A DNA stretch of 64,000 nucleotides from Aquiluna sp. (lineage in GTDB: Bacteria; Actinomycetota; Actinomycetes; Actinomycetales; Microbacteriaceae). The notes under the pieces are model-generated. The model saw nothing but the letters and a program-made list of their open reading frames with translations. It was not told where the DNA came from and did not search any database. Shown one piece after another: positions 36,314 to 46,089 of the stretch (position 1 is the first letter of the stretch; every line of letters begins with the position of its first letter). The translations under genes and the position numbers were made by a program. The DNA is taken from contig JAFMHN010000001.1 in NCBI GenBank assembly GCA_017854485.1, positions 101,617-165,616 of the forward strand. The letters are read 5' to 3'.

Positions 36314-36661
36314 GAGATGGGCCGGCCGATACGCCGGGTTCTGTAGTGCCTAGGCACTGACGGTCATCTATCTCGGCCACCAATTGCTCAGTGGCTCTAG
36401 CAACCTACCCGAAGACTCGAACGAGTAGTTCTTAGCGCCTTCTTACTTGGTCTTGCTCCCGGTGAGGTTTACCTAGCCGAATTAGTCACCTAACTCGCTG
36501 GTGGTCTCTTACACCACCGTTTCATCCTTACCTCTTGCGAGGCGGTTTACTTTCTGTTGCACTGTCTCTTGGGTTACCCCAGGTGGGCGTTACCCACCAC
36601 CGTACTCTGCGGAGCCCGGACGTTCCTCGGCAATGCCGCGACCGTCTAGCCGACCCATCTC
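36314..36661 (-). ncRNA. rnpB: RNase P RNA, bacterial type A-like
   Basis: A non-coding stretch of about 348 nt between ppgK and the RNase H gene. Read on the minus strand it has the conserved P4-region segment GAGGAACGTCCGGGCTC near its 5' end and the complementary CR-V segment ACAGAACCCGGCGTATCGG near its 3' end. The ends pair to form P1 (GAGATGGG with CCCATCTC). It is the catalytic RNA that matures tRNA 5' ends. A -10 (TAGTCT) 7 nt upstream predicts the first nucleotide at 36661. Confidence 0.93.
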
Positions 36662-36668
36662 AAGATCA

Positions 36669-36674
36669 AGACTA
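36669..36674 (-). promoter_or_regulatory. -10 element for rnpB, formed on a stop codon
   Basis: Minus-strand TAGTCT ends 7 nt before the predicted RNA 5' end. Its first three bases are the TAG stop codon of the upstream RNase H/phosphatase gene. Confidence 0.5.
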
Positions 36675-37781
36675 ACTGGCTATTAGATGTTCGCAAGAAT
36701 TGATCGTGAAGGTCTCGGCGAAGCCGGTTCCGTAGAACCTGTAAACGCTGATGCCGGTAGGGGCGAAATTAATGTTCCAATAACTGTCCATTGCCGACCG
36801 CTGCGCCAGCCTGGCGAAGCCACGAGAAGGCATCATGTGGGTAACCACGACCACTGTTTTGCCCTGGTTTCCAGCAATTAGCTCGGTGGCAGCCTGCTCA
36901 ACGCGCTTGGCAAGATCTACCACAGACTCGCCACCGGGTGGCTTGGCCTCGGCAGAGGAGCGCCAGCTAGCCAATTCTGCACTGGAATCTGACTCCAAGG
37001 CGGTCATCGATAATCCGTCCCATTGCCCAAACTCGATCTCCCTCAATCGTTCGTCAACAACCAGGTCTGCGCCAAGATGCCTTGCAATAACTTCGGCCGT
37101 TTGCGTGGTTCTTGCCATCGGGGAATGGTGAACCATGGCAACCTCTGGCAGCCCAAACCGGTTCAAGAGCGGAGCGATAGCACCGGCAGCCCGTTCCGCC
37201 TCTGAAAGCCCCAAGGCAGACAACTGTGAGTCCTCCCCACCACCGCCGGCAATTAGGTTCGCCTCGGTCGCCGCCGTACTTCCGTGACGGACAACAACCA
37301 GCGTGGTCGGCTCTATGGTTTGTCGCGGAGCCCTAATGCTTCTTGGCTGAACAGCCGAGAGCTCCAAAGACGCCTCGACAGTCTGGAAATCGCCCTCATC
37401 AAGCGCCCGGTTGGCAAGAGCGTCCGCGATGGAGTTACTTTCACGTGGAATCCACTCGAGCTTTACATCGAATGCTCCAAGTAGTTCGCTTGCCTCAAAA
37501 ACCAATTCGCGGATCTCCGGGCTCTTCACCTTCCAGCGTCCGCTTAGTTGCTCAACAACGAGCCTTGAATCTAGGCGGATTGTGACAGTCCGGTAGTCAG
37601 TAGCCGTGAGGTAGCGAAGGGCAGCAATGATGCCCTGGTACTCCGCGTAATTGTTTGTCTGATGGCCTAGGTTTTCACCCAAGTCAGCAATTGTGTTTCC
37701 TGCCTGATCCTCAATGTGAACACCATAAGCTGCTGGCCCAGGGTTCCCCCGAGAAGCGCCATCACAGTAAACAAAAATCAT
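36672..37781 (-). CDS. bifunctional RNase HI / histidine phosphatase fusion
   Basis: A 369-residue two-domain protein like M. tuberculosis Rv2228c. Residues 1-130 are RNase HI: D in YCDGASRGNPG, E in NYAEYQG, D in IRLDSRLVVEQL and D in ESNSIADALAN. A linker leads to a histidine phosphatase with VVRHGSTAATEAN, an acid in LREIEFGQWDG and the second His in VVTHMM. In relatives the second domain is assigned as alpha-ribazole phosphatase (CobC); no cobalamin genes lie here, so the substrate is open. The ATG overlaps the upstream stop by 4 nt. Confidence 0.92.
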   Translation of the reverse strand: MIFVYCDGASRGNPGPAAYGVHIEDQAGNTIADLGENLGHQTNNYAEYQGIIAALRYLTATDYRTVTIRLDSRLVVEQLSGRWKVKSPEIRELVFEASELLGAFDVKLEWIPRESNSIADALANRALDEGDFQTVEASLELSAVQPRSIRAPRQTIEPTTLVVVRHGSTAATEANLIAGGGGEDSQLSALGLSEAERAAGAIAPLLNRFGLPEVAMVHHSPMARTTQTAEVIARHLGADLVVDERLREIEFGQWDGLSMTALESDSSAELASWRSSAEAKPPGGESVVDLAKRVEQAATELIAGNQGKTVVVVTHMMPSRGFARLAQRSAMDSYWNINFAPTGISVYRFYGTGFAETFTINSCEHLIAS

Positions 37782-38494
37782 TCGCGCACCAAAATTGCGC
37801 TGCACTCAGGACATCTGGCCAATTCATCCTCCGCCACGGCTCTGATTTGCCCGAGCGCAGTCGAAGTTAGATTCATGTTGCAGGCACCACAGGTTGATCC
37901 CCGCAAAACGCCAACTGCGGTCGCTCGGGTGGCAAGACGTTCAAACAGCTCGAGAAGGTCGCTTGCAATCTCAGCCTTGGCCGCATCAACCTCGGCGGCA
38001 ATTGAAGAATGCTCCTGCTTCACCACCGCTAGATCCTGTTTGGCGATTTCAAGCGCCGTCTCCAGGTCTGATTGGAGCTGCTGCTTTTGAGCTTGAATCT
38101 GCTGCTGGCTATCGGTTGAAAGTTCAACACGTTCCATCAACTCAAGCTGTGCATCTTCCAGCTCTGAACGTCGCTTGCCTAGTGTTTCTAGCTCGTGCTG
38201 AACACCGGCAATTACCTTGACGTCGGTAGCCTGAGTAAGTCGCTGCTGATCTTGGTCAATGCGCTTCACGACCAGGTCCAGGTCGTTCTCGGCCCGCTTT
38301 AGATCGCGCTGCAGTTCCTCATGGTCGGTAAGCATTTGGCTTGCCTTGGCACTTAGGTCCAGAAGCTGCTCGCGTATTGCCTCAGCCTTTGCACCTGCCA
38401 TTAGCTCTCGTGCTTGTGACTCAAGTTTTTTTAGGGACACCAGCTGTGTTTGCAGCGTGAGCAAGGTTGGAAGTTGACTTGTTGCTATTTTCAT
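37778..38494 (-). CDS. coiled-coil protein with C-terminal C4 zinc ribbon
   Basis: A 238-residue protein. Residues about 15-180 form a long, Gln/Glu-rich antiparallel coiled coil. A zinc ribbon closes the protein (CGACNMNL ... CPECSAIL). This matches the CT398/CdsZ-like family (Rv2229c in M. tuberculosis), encoded between nif3 and the RNase H fusion. Function in actinobacteria is unknown. Both ends overlap neighbours by 4 nt (ATGA), giving the coupled set nif3-zinc ribbon-RNase H. Confidence 0.88.
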   Translation of the reverse strand: MKIATSQLPTLLTLQTQLVSLKKLESQARELMAGAKAEAIREQLLDLSAKASQMLTDHEELQRDLKRAENDLDLVVKRIDQDQQRLTQATDVKVIAGVQHELETLGKRRSELEDAQLELMERVELSTDSQQQIQAQKQQLQSDLETALEIAKQDLAVVKQEHSSIAAEVDAAKAEIASDLLELFERLATRATAVGVLRGSTCGACNMNLTSTALGQIRAVAEDELARCPECSAILVRE

Positions 38495-39294
38495 TGCATC
38501 ACCACGAAATTCCAGGGGTCGGTTGATAGGTCACTCACGACAAATTCAATGTCGGGAAATTTTTCGCTTAGTTGGGCTGCGGCACGACTAAGCCAGAGCC
38601 ACTCAGCGGCAAAGTGTGCGATGTTCATGAGCGCTGTCTCCCCTGTCAAAGCAGACTGTTCGAGGAAGTCCTGCGATGGGTGGTGCCGCAGATCGGAAGT
38701 GATAAAAAGATCCAAGTCAGCCGCAAGGGCCGCACCTAGGTAGCTATCGCCTGCTCCGGCAACTAGGCCCACCCTCGTAATCATCTTGTCCTGGTCACCC
38801 GCGACCATCACGCCCTGAGCCACAGGAGGTAGCACCCTGGCGGTAAGTCTTGCGAAGTCCATAAGAGTTAGCGGCTTGGCAAGCTCTCCAATAAACCCCT
38901 GTTGAGGTGAGGGCAACAAGAAGCCAGTTTTGGTGAGGCCAAGTGATGCCCCTAGGGTGTCAGACACGCCACCGTCCAGAAAGTCTGCGTTGGTGTGGGC
39001 CGAGAAAACCGCAATGCTGCGTTGAATCGCGAAGGCGACGTTTGCACCCTTGGCGCTGTCACCAGAAAGGCGGTGCACACCGCGCAGGAACATTGGGTGG
39101 TGAGAGATGATCAGGCCAGCATCTTGAGAGCTTGCCTCTGCTAGGACTCCGGCGGTGATGTCAACGCTCAACAGCACCTTGGAAATGTCTTGATTTGGAT
39201 CTCCGAGCATTAGGCCGGGTCGATCCCAATCCTCTGTGCCTAACTCGGGCCACAGCTCATTGAACTGAGTAACCAGCGTAGATAGCTTCACCAT
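38491..39294 (-). CDS. Nif3-like dinuclear metal centre protein
   Basis: A 267-residue Nif3/YbgI family protein. Metal-binding histidines are in ISHHPMFL and NIAHFAAEW, with Asp and Glu in SAHTNADF and EWLWL nearby. A GTP cyclohydrolase I type 2-like fold is expected; the biochemical role of the family is not settled. The ATG at 39294 is favoured over a TTG four codons upstream. A -10 (TAATCT, 39314-39309) predicts a leader of about 8 nt. It may also be read from ahpE through tRNA-Val. Confidence 0.9.
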   Translation of the reverse strand: MVKLSTLVTQFNELWPELGTEDWDRPGLMLGDPNQDISKVLLSVDITAGVLAEASSQDAGLIISHHPMFLRGVHRLSGDSAKGANVAFAIQRSIAVFSAHTNADFLDGGVSDTLGASLGLTKTGFLLPSPQQGFIGELAKPLTLMDFARLTARVLPPVAQGVMVAGDQDKMITRVGLVAGAGDSYLGAALAADLDLFITSDLRHHPSQDFLEQSALTGETALMNIAHFAAEWLWLSRAAAQLSEKFPDIEFVVSDLSTDPWNFVVMQ

Positions 39295-39308
39295 AACTAC
39301 AGCCAATC

Positions 39309-39314
39309 AGATTA
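39309..39314 (-). promoter_or_regulatory. -10 element for nif3
   Basis: Minus-strand TAATCT lies 14 nt before the nif3 ATG, in the 63-bp gap between tRNA-Val and nif3. Confidence 0.35.
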
Positions 39315-39357
39315 TTGCTGCCAATGTTGCCAAAAATGACAACTAAAGCCGTTCGAG

Positions 39358-39430
39358 TGGGCCCTACCGGGCTCGAACCGATGACATCCACGGTGTAAGC
39401 GTGGCGCTCTACCAACTGAGCTAAAGGCCC
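39358..39430 (-). tRNA. tRNA-Val (TAC)
   Basis: A 73-nt cloverleaf. The acceptor stem GGGCCTT/AGGGCCC has one G-T pair. D-arm GCTCAGTTGGTAGAGC is followed by anticodon stem CCACG/CGTGG with loop CTTACAC (anticodon TAC) and a T-arm with GGTTCGAGCC. CCA is not encoded. Confidence 0.95.
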
Positions 39431-39458
39431 TCCGAAAGCTTACTACTAAAAATCTCGA

Positions 39459-39917
39459 TTAGAGAAGTTCAAGTGCTTTTGTATATGAATTTAGGTCTCT
39501 GGCCTCACCCGGCGAGGTGACGAACTTGGCTACCACAACACCGTCTTTGTTGATTACAAAGGTGCCGCGGGTGCCATGTCCACGATCGTCCAAAAATACG
39601 TCATAGGCCTGAGTTACCGCCCCATGAGGCCAGAAGTCAGCCAGAACCTGGAACTTGTAGCCCTCGGATTCGGCGAACTTGGCTTGGGTGAACTTGGAAT
39701 CAACGCTGATTGCCAGCAGCTCAACGTCGGCTGACTGGAAAACCTCTAGGTTGTCACGAAGTTCGCACAACTCTCCGGTGCAGGTTCCCGAAAACGAAAG
39801 TGGGTAAAAAACTAGCGTCACTGCTTTTTTGCCCCTGAAGGCACTCAGGGTTATGGTTTCACCGTGTTGGTTGGTGAGACTGAAATCTGGTGCTAGATCT
39901 CCAACATTGATGGTCAT
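39459..39917 (-). CDS. ahpE: AhpE-type peroxiredoxin
   Basis: A 152-residue thioredoxin-fold peroxidase. The peroxidatic Cys is in FYPLSFSGTCTGELCEL; a second Cys three residues after the Glu-Leu is close but not at the usual resolving position, fitting the 1-Cys AhpE group. VLADFWPHGAV and RGTFVINKDGVV match mycobacterial AhpE. The frame is open to 40073, but the ATG at 39917 has a strong AAGGAGA SD and a normal N-terminus (MTINVGDLAPDFSL). It is divergent from aceE, as Rv2238c is near aceE in M. tuberculosis. Confidence 0.92.
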   Translation of the reverse strand: MTINVGDLAPDFSLTNQHGETITLSAFRGKKAVTLVFYPLSFSGTCTGELCELRDNLEVFQSADVELLAISVDSKFTQAKFAESEGYKFQVLADFWPHGAVTQAYDVFLDDRGHGTRGTFVINKDGVVVAKFVTSPGEARDLNSYTKALELL

Positions 39918-39973
39918 TGCTCTCCTTTTTTTACAAAACCAGTGGCTGGCCTGAAACATTTCTTCTCGATGAG

Positions 39974-39982
39974 TAGACTTTA
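39974..39982. promoter_or_regulatory. overlapping divergent -10 elements for aceE and ahpE
   Basis: Plus-strand TAGACT (39974-39979) and minus-strand TAAAGT (39982-39977) overlap by 3 bp. Predicted leaders are about 50 nt for aceE and ahpE, both with an SD. Confidence 0.35.
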
Positions 39983-40035
39983 GACGCTCACACAAGAGCA
40001 CAAGGAAACCAGGCCACGAAAAGAGGCTTTTTAAC

Positions 40036-42759
40036 GTGTCGTATAACAACCAAGATGCATTCGGACCAACCATCCCGGATCGCGACCCTCAGGAAACTGC
40101 TGAGTGGCTTGAGTCACTTGACGCTCTAGCCAAAACCCATGGCCGAGGCAGAGCCCGAGAAATAATGCAGTCGCTCCTGAGGCGTTCTCACGACCTGCAG
40201 TTGAACGTGCCGCTGGTTCCCACAACTGACTACATCAACACCATCTCACCCGAAGATGAGCCAGAATTCCCGGGTGATGAACAAATGGAGCGCACCTACC
40301 GCGCCTGGATGCGCTGGAACGCAGCAATCATGGTGCACCGAGCACAACGCCCAGGGGTATCTGTCGGTGGACATATCTCGTCCTTTGCATCAAGTGCCTC
40401 GCTCTACGAGGTTGGCTTTAACCACTTTTTCAAGGGTCATGACCACCCACAGGGTGCTGACCAAATCTTCATTCAGGGCCATGCCTCACCAGGTGCGTAC
40501 GCAAGAGCATATTTGGAAGATCGGCTTACGAGCTCGCAGTTGGATGCCTTTAGACAAGAGAAATCAAGCCCGAATGGTGGACTGCCGTCCTACCCGCACC
40601 CGCGCCTGCTTCCCGAATTCTGGCAGTTCCCAACTGTCTCAATGGGATTGGGTCCGATCAACGCGATTTATCAAGCGCAGTTCAACCGCTACCTGCAGGG
40701 CAGGAACTTCAAGGACACCAGTGGTCAACACGTTTGGGCATTCCTTGGTGATGGCGAATTGGACGAGGTTGAGAGTCGTGGAGCGCTGCAATTGGCGGCA
40801 AACGATGGCCTAGACAACCTAACCTTCGTGGTCAACGCAAACCTGCAGCGACTAGACGGTCCAGTCAGAGGCAACGGCAAAATTATTCAGGAGCTAGAGA
40901 GCTTCTTCCGCGGTGCTGGATGGAACGTGATCAAGGTGATTTGGGGTCGCGAATGGGATGTGTTGTTAGACCGAGACACAGACGGCGCTCTAGTCGACCT
41001 GATGAATAACACACCAGATGGTGATTACCAGACTTTCAAGGCCGAATCCGGAGCCTTTGTCAGGGAGAACTTCTTCGCAAGGGACCCAAGGACCGCGGCC
41101 ATGGTCTCAGACTTCAGCGATGACCAGATTTGGGGCCTTAAGCGAGGTGGCCACGACTACAAGAAGATCTACGCGGCATACCAGGCGGCCATGAACCACA
41201 AGGGTCAGCCAACAGTGATCATCACTAAGACCGTGAAGGGCTACGGCCTTGGCAAGAGCTTCGAGGGCCGCAACGCCACCCACCAGATGAAGAAGCTAAC
41301 GCTGGATAACCTGAAGGGCTTCCGCGATGAAATGCGCGTGCCAATCACAGATGCGCAGCTTGAGGCCGATCCATACCAGCCTCCGTATTACCACCCCGGT
41401 GCAGACGCCCCTGAGATTCAGTACATGCATGAGCGTCGCAGGGAACTGGGTGGTTACCTCCCCGAGCGCCGAAGTAAGTATGTGAGCTTTGAGCTACCAA
41501 GCGAGAAGGCTTACGAATCACCCAAGAAGGGCTCGGGCAACCAAGAGATTGCAACAACCATGGCCTTTGTCCGAATGCTGAAGGACTTGCTGAAGGCTGA
41601 TGGCACCGGAGAGCGCATTTCGATGATCATCCCGGACGAGGCTCGTACCTTCGGAATGGATGCCTTCTTCCCGACCGCAAAGATCTACAACCCTCGTGGT
41701 CAGCACTACATGTCAGTTGACCGCGAGCTGTTGCTTAGCTACAAGGAGGCGACCAACGGCCAGATCCTCCACACCGGAATCAACGAGGCTGGTTCACTTG
41801 CTGCCTTCACCGCTGCCGGTTCGAGCTACTCAACTCACGGTGAGCCAATAATTCCGTTCTATGTCTTCTACTCCATGTTCGGATTCCAGAGAACTGCCGA
41901 TGCAATTTGGCTAGCTGGCGACCAGATGGTCCGCGGATTCATGATCGGTGCAACTGCAGGAAGAACCACCCTTACCGGTGAAGGTTTGCAGCACGCCGAC
42001 GGCCACTCTCCGGTTCTGGCAAGCACAAACCCAGCGGTGGTCAGCTATGACCCGGCTTATGGATATGAACTGGCACACATTGTTCGCAGCGGCATTGAAC
42101 GCATGTACGGCGGAGAGCACCCAGATCCAAACGTGATGTACTACCTGACCGTCTACAACGAGCCTATGTTGCAGCCGGCTGAGCCAGAGTCGGTCGATGT
42201 CGACGGGATCATTCGCGGAATTCACCAGATCAGCGCCAATTCCGCTCAGGGCCACAAGGCTCAGATTCTGGCTTCAGGTGTTGCTATGCCTTGGGCTCTT
42301 GAGGCTCAGCAGCTGCTGCTTGAATGGGGAGTGTCAGCCGACGTCTGGTCAGTAACAAGCTGGACCGAGTTGCGTCGTGATGGGCTGGCAGCCGACGAAA
42401 AGAAGTTCCTGTATCCAAACGAAGACGCGCCAATGCCGTACCTAACGCAAAAGCTTGCCGATGCCAAGGGTCCTACATTGGGTGTTAGCGACTACATGCA
42501 CTCTGTTCCGGACATGATTCGTCCGTGGGTCCAAGGCGAGTTCGCAACCCTGGGAGCAGATGGCTTCGGCTTCTCTGACACCCGAGCTGCCGCTAGGCGC
42601 TTCTTCAAAATTGATGGGCCTTCCATTGCAGTGAGGGTGCTTGAGCAGCTAGTGACAGACGGCAAGGTATCGCCTGAAGTCCCACAGCAGGCAATCGACA
42701 AATACCGCTTGCACGACGTTTCCGCCGGAACCAGTGGAACGGCCGGTGGCGACGCCTAA
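40036..42759 (+). CDS. aceE: pyruvate dehydrogenase E1 component, homodimeric
   Basis: A 907-residue ThDP-dependent decarboxylase, the homodimeric E1 of the PDH complex. The ThDP motif is [14 protein letters not shown]...[11 protein letters not shown]. Other family blocks are [32 protein letters not shown] and [18 protein letters not shown]. The GTG start follows AAGAGG by about 10 nt. Its last 26 bp overlap the start of the FasR-type gene, so acetyl-CoA production and the fatty-acid gene cluster are physically linked. Its E2, E3 and lipoylation genes are at 21-25.5 kb. Confidence 0.97.
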   Translation: MSYNNQDAFGPTIPDRDPQETAEWLESLDALAKTHGRGRAREIMQSLLRRSHDLQLNVPLVPTTDYINTISPEDEPEFPGDEQMERTYRAWMRWNAAIMVHRAQRPGVSVGGHISSFASSASLYEVGFNHFFKGHDHPQGADQIFIQGHASPGAYARAYLEDRLTSSQLDAFRQEKSSPNGGLPSYPHPRLLPEFWQFPTVSMGLGPINAIYQAQFNRYLQGRNFKDTSGQHVWAFLGDGELDEVESRGALQLAANDGLDNLTFVVNANLQRLDGPVRGNGKIIQELESFFRGAGWNVIKVIWGREWDVLLDRDTDGALVDLMNNTPDGDYQTFKAESGAFVRENFFARDPRTAAMVSDFSDDQIWGLKRGGHDYKKIYAAYQAAMNHKGQPTVIITKTVKGYGLGKSFEGRNATHQMKKLTLDNLKGFRDEMRVPITDAQLEADPYQPPYYHPGADAPEIQYMHERRRELGGYLPERRSKYVSFELPSEKAYESPKKGSGNQEIATTMAFVRMLKDLLKADGTGERISMIIPDEARTFGMDAFFPTAKIYNPRGQHYMSVDRELLLSYKEATNGQILHTGINEAGSLAAFTAAGSSYSTHGEPIIPFYVFYSMFGFQRTADAIWLAGDQMVRGFMIGATAGRTTLTGEGLQHADGHSPVLASTNPAVVSYDPAYGYELAHIVRSGIERMYGGEHPDPNVMYYLTVYNEPMLQPAEPESVDVDGIIRGIHQISANSAQGHKAQILASGVAMPWALEAQQLLLEWGVSADVWSVTSWTELRRDGLAADEKKFLYPNEDAPMPYLTQKLADAKGPTLGVSDYMHSVPDMIRPWVQGEFATLGADGFGFSDTRAAARRFFKIDGPSIAVRVLEQLVTDGKVSPEVPQQAIDKYRLHDVSAGTSGTAGGDA

Positions 42760-43906
42760 GCATCTAGCGTGGTTGAACTCGATAGCCGGAGAGCTCGCCA
42801 CCGCAACCCTAATCAGGCTGGACGAAACTTTGCCCTGGTATCGACAGATGCCGCCGGCAAGACGGGCAGCGGTCGGCAGCGTTGCACAGGCCGGCATTAC
42901 CAGCTTTATACGCTGGTATGAGGACCCCACCTCACAGCCTTCGGTTGCGGCAGATGTTTTTGGAAATGCACCAAGAGAGTTACTTCGCTCAATCTCGCTC
43001 CAGGAGACCCTGCAGCTAATTCAGGTTGTAGTTGAAATGGTTGAGGAAACCGTTGTCAATCAAACCCCTGATCTTCACGAGGCTGTTCTTCGATACTCCC
43101 GCGACATGGCCTTCAGCGCCGCGAATGTTTACGCCAAGGCAGCTGAGGCCAGAGGTCTATGGGATGCCCGGTTAGAGGCGCTCGTGGTTGATTCCATCAT
43201 CAGCGGTGAGCGCTCCCAGGAAATCAGTTCGAGAGTTGCAGCACTCGGATGGCTGGCAGATGGCCAGGTCGCGGTGCTACTTGGAACAACTCCACTAAGT
43301 GAGGACCCAGATGGCGTGCGTAAGGCGGCCAGAAAGCTTGGGTCGGATGTTTTGATTGGCATTCAAGGTCGCAGACAGGTTGCAGTCATTGGCCTTCTCG
43401 AGCAGCAGGACAATGCGGGCAAAAAAATTCACGACACTGCTAGCGCGCTCCAGGAATTTTTCGGTGCGGGACCACTGGTGCTGGGCCCAACCGTACTGAG
43501 CGTTTCTGACGCATCTAAATCTGCTAAGGCGGCGCTGGCGGCTCATACCGTAGCTGCCACCGTGGGAAACATGGTCCGCCCCACTCCAGCCGACGACCTG
43601 CTACCCGAGCGCGCCCTGGCTGGAGACCCACTTGCGAAGCAGACAATGTTTGACAGCATTTACGTCCCGTTGGCGGACTCCCAGGCTGATTTACTACCAA
43701 CACTGAGGGCTTACTTGGAATGCGGGCGATCGCTAGAAGGTACCTCAAAGCAGCTTTATGTGCACGCCAACACCGTTCGCTATCGACTAAGAAGAATTCA
43801 CGAGACAATCGGTCAGGACCCTACTGATGCCAGAACGGCGTTTGTACTACAAATAGCCATCGCGCTCGGCGCGATCGCAGACAATGAATCCGGAGTAAGA
43901 AGGTAA
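42734..43906 (+). CDS. fasR: PucR/CdaR-type transcriptional regulator of fatty-acid synthesis (FasR-like)
   Basis: A 390-residue regulator. The N-terminal half is a helical sensor-like domain ([17 protein letters not shown]), the middle resembles a degenerate GGDEF-like domain, and the C-terminus is a PucR-type helix-turn-helix ([19 protein letters not shown]). In Streptomyces, FasR of this type is encoded before fabD and activates the fab operon. It overlaps aceE by 26 bp and is 3 bp before fabD. The start is uncertain: GTG at 42734 or GTG at 42746, neither with a clear SD. Confidence 0.85.
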   Translation: MERPVATPKHLAWLNSIAGELATATLIRLDETLPWYRQMPPARRAAVGSVAQAGITSFIRWYEDPTSQPSVAADVFGNAPRELLRSISLQETLQLIQVVVEMVEETVVNQTPDLHEAVLRYSRDMAFSAANVYAKAAEARGLWDARLEALVVDSIISGERSQEISSRVAALGWLADGQVAVLLGTTPLSEDPDGVRKAARKLGSDVLIGIQGRRQVAVIGLLEQQDNAGKKIHDTASALQEFFGAGPLVLGPTVLSVSDASKSAKAALAAHTVAATVGNMVRPTPADDLLPERALAGDPLAKQTMFDSIYVPLADSQADLLPTLRAYLECGRSLEGTSKQLYVHANTVRYRLRRIHETIGQDPTDARTAFVLQIAIALGAIADNESGVRR

Positions 43907-43909
43907 TCG

Positions 43910-44803
43910 ATGCTAGTAATTGCATGCCCAGGTCAAGGTTCCCAATCAGAGGGGTTTCTCTCATCCTGGATATCAGAGGTCCCGGCTTTTAGGGCCGAAC
44001 TCGAGCGTCTTTCAGGCTTTTGCGAACTTGATTTGATTCAGCTTGGCACCAGCGCTGCAGAAGAAGTGATCAAGGACACTTCAAATGCACAACCGCTGAT
44101 CGTCGCTGCCGCCATCGCTAGCTATCGAACGCTGTTCGAAGCCGTTGACGTTTCTGGAGTTGTCGGCCATTCAGTTGGGGAATTTGCAGCAGCTGCAATT
44201 TCTGGCGTCCTAAGCGACGAGTCGGCAATGCGCTTGGTGAAAATTCGTGCGGACGCCATGGCTGAAGCCGCGGGACAGAAGCCAACAAGCATGGCGGCTG
44301 TGCTGGGTGGCGAGATTGAACTTGTTGCCAGTCACCTGGAAGCGCTAGGAATCTCGATAGCCAACTACAACGGGGCGGGGCAAGTTGTTGCGGCGGGAGC
44401 CAAGGCTGCCATTTCCGAATTGGTTGCAAATCCGCCCGAGAAAACAAGAGTGATCGAGCTAAAGGTTGCCGGCGCCTTCCATACCGGCTACATGGAATCA
44501 GCAAGATTGCGTCTTAGAGAAGCCGCTGACCAGGTGGACTCTAGTGACCCGAAACTGGCGCTTTGGTCAAACTTTGACGGCGCTTTGGTCACATCTGGAG
44601 CAGCTTTCTTGGAATCACTGGTAAACCAGGTTTCAAGACCGGTGCGCTGGGATTTGTGCATGGAGTCTCTTGCAAAAACCGCCCCTGCCTTTGTTGAATT
44701 GCCTCCCGCGGGAGCCCTCACTGGATTGGTAAAACGAGGGATTCCCGGTTCCAACCCGATAGCCTTGAAGACCCCAAGCGATTTTGAAAAGGTCTCAGCA
44801 TGA
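43910..44803 (+). CDS. fabD: malonyl-CoA:ACP transacylase
   Basis: A 297-residue acyltransferase that loads malonyl units on ACP. The active-site Ser is in VVGHSVGEFAAA, the oxyanion Gln in CPGQGSQ and the catalytic His in AGAFHTGYM. Start: ATG with AGAAGG about 5 nt upstream. The stop overlaps the fabH ATG by 4 nt (ATGA). First enzyme of the fabD-fabH-acpP-fabF cluster, an order shared with Streptomyces. Confidence 0.97.
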   Translation: MLVIACPGQGSQSEGFLSSWISEVPAFRAELERLSGFCELDLIQLGTSAAEEVIKDTSNAQPLIVAAAIASYRTLFEAVDVSGVVGHSVGEFAAAAISGVLSDESAMRLVKIRADAMAEAAGQKPTSMAAVLGGEIELVASHLEALGISIANYNGAGQVVAAGAKAAISELVANPPEKTRVIELKVAGAFHTGYMESARLRLREAADQVDSSDPKLALWSNFDGALVTSGAAFLESLVNQVSRPVRWDLCMESLAKTAPAFVELPPAGALTGLVKRGIPGSNPIALKTPSDFEKVSA

Positions 44804-45798
44804 AACAACTCAAAGAATCAGCTCCTGTTGCGCACAGTCGCATCTATGCCCTGGGGGCAGCCAGAGGCTCAAACATTGTCACAAACGATGAGATCGCCGG
44901 GCCAATCGATTCCTCCGATGAGTGGATCAGGCAGCGCACCGGAGTAATAACCAGGGTGCGCGCACCAGAGAACCAGTCACTGATGGACCTTGCAGTGGAG
45001 GCGTCGAAGGAGGCAATCGAAGCCTCGGGCATTGATCCAGCTGAAATTGGAGCCGTAATCCTTGCGACAATTTCCTTTCCATATCAGACGCCATCGGGAG
45101 CCTCGCTACTGTCTGAACTAGTTGGAGCTCACTCTGCCGCTGCCTATGACATATCAGCTGCCTGCGCTGGCTATTGCTATGGGATTGCGCAGGCAGACGC
45201 TATGGTGCGTTCCGGGCTAGCAAAATACGTCCTTGTAGTTGGTGCTGAGAAGCTCTCCGACTTCCTCTCCCCTACCGATCGCACAATTAGCTTCTTGCTT
45301 GGTGACGGGGCTGGAGCGGCAATCGTGGGCCCAAGTGACCACCCTGGAATCGCTCAGACAGTTTGGGGAGCAGACGGCGCAAACTGGGACAAGGTCGGAA
45401 TGACCGACTCAATTCTGGATTTCCGTGACGGCAAAGCCCAGTGGCCAACCCTTGTCCAGGAGGGACAACCGGTGTTCCGCTGGGCGGTTTGGGAGATGTC
45501 AAAAGTAGCCAAGCAGGCGCTTGAAGCAGCCGGAATCGAAGCCAGCGACCTGAGTGCGCTAGTCACCCATCAGGCAAACATGCGCATCATCGATGAGTTC
45601 GTGAAGCAGCTTGCCCTGCCTGAAAGCGTTGTGGTGGCAAGGGACATCGCCGAGACCGGCAATACCTCTGCAGCCTCAATTCCCCTTGCTATGCACAGGC
45701 TCCTGAAAGAAAATCAGGTTCAGCCTGGAGGATACGCACTGCAAATTGGTTTCGGCGCGGGGCTTGCCTTCGCAGCCCAAGTTGTAGAACTCCCATAA
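44800..45798 (+). CDS. fabH: 3-oxoacyl-ACP synthase III
   Basis: A 332-residue initiating ketoacyl synthase that condenses acyl-CoA with malonyl-ACP. The catalytic triad is Cys in ISAACAGYCYG, His in VTHQANMRI and Asn in AETGNTSAAS. In actinobacteria FabH often accepts branched starters, which would fit iso/anteiso lipids; specificity here is inferred. It overlaps fabD by 4 nt and is 41 bp before acpP. Confidence 0.97.
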   Translation: MKQLKESAPVAHSRIYALGAARGSNIVTNDEIAGPIDSSDEWIRQRTGVITRVRAPENQSLMDLAVEASKEAIEASGIDPAEIGAVILATISFPYQTPSGASLLSELVGAHSAAAYDISAACAGYCYGIAQADAMVRSGLAKYVLVVGAEKLSDFLSPTDRTISFLLGDGAGAAIVGPSDHPGIAQTVWGADGANWDKVGMTDSILDFRDGKAQWPTLVQEGQPVFRWAVWEMSKVAKQALEAAGIEASDLSALVTHQANMRIIDEFVKQLALPESVVVARDIAETGNTSAASIPLAMHRLLKENQVQPGGYALQIGFGAGLAFAAQVVELP

Positions 45799-45839
45799 AA
45801 TAAACCCGTTACTACCCGAAAAAAATAGGAGAAGCCCAC

Positions 45840-46088
45840 ATGGCACATTCACAGCAGGAAGTTCTAGCTGGTCTAGCTGAACTCGTAAACGACGAGACCG
45901 GCATTACAGCAGACGCTGTACAGATGGACAAGTCCTTCACCGATGATCTAGACATCGACTCAATTTCAATGATGACCATAGTTGTAAACGCAGAGGACAA
46001 GTTCGGCGTGAAGATTCCAGATGAGGAAGTAAAGAACCTGATCACTGTTGCAGATGCAGTGAACTTCATCACCGAGAACCAGGACTAA
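45840..46088 (+). CDS. acpP: acyl carrier protein
   Basis: An 82-residue acidic four-helix carrier protein. The phosphopantetheine Ser is in DIDSISMM (usually DSLS/DSLD). Start: ATG with AGGAGAA about 6 nt upstream. It lies 1 bp before fabF. It carries the growing acyl chain for the flanking enzymes and is also the octanoyl donor for LipB. Confidence 0.97.
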   Translation: MAHSQQEVLAGLAELVNDETGITADAVQMDKSFTDDLDIDSISMMTIVVNAEDKFGVKIPDEEVKNLITVADAVNFITENQD

Positions 46089-46089
46089 C

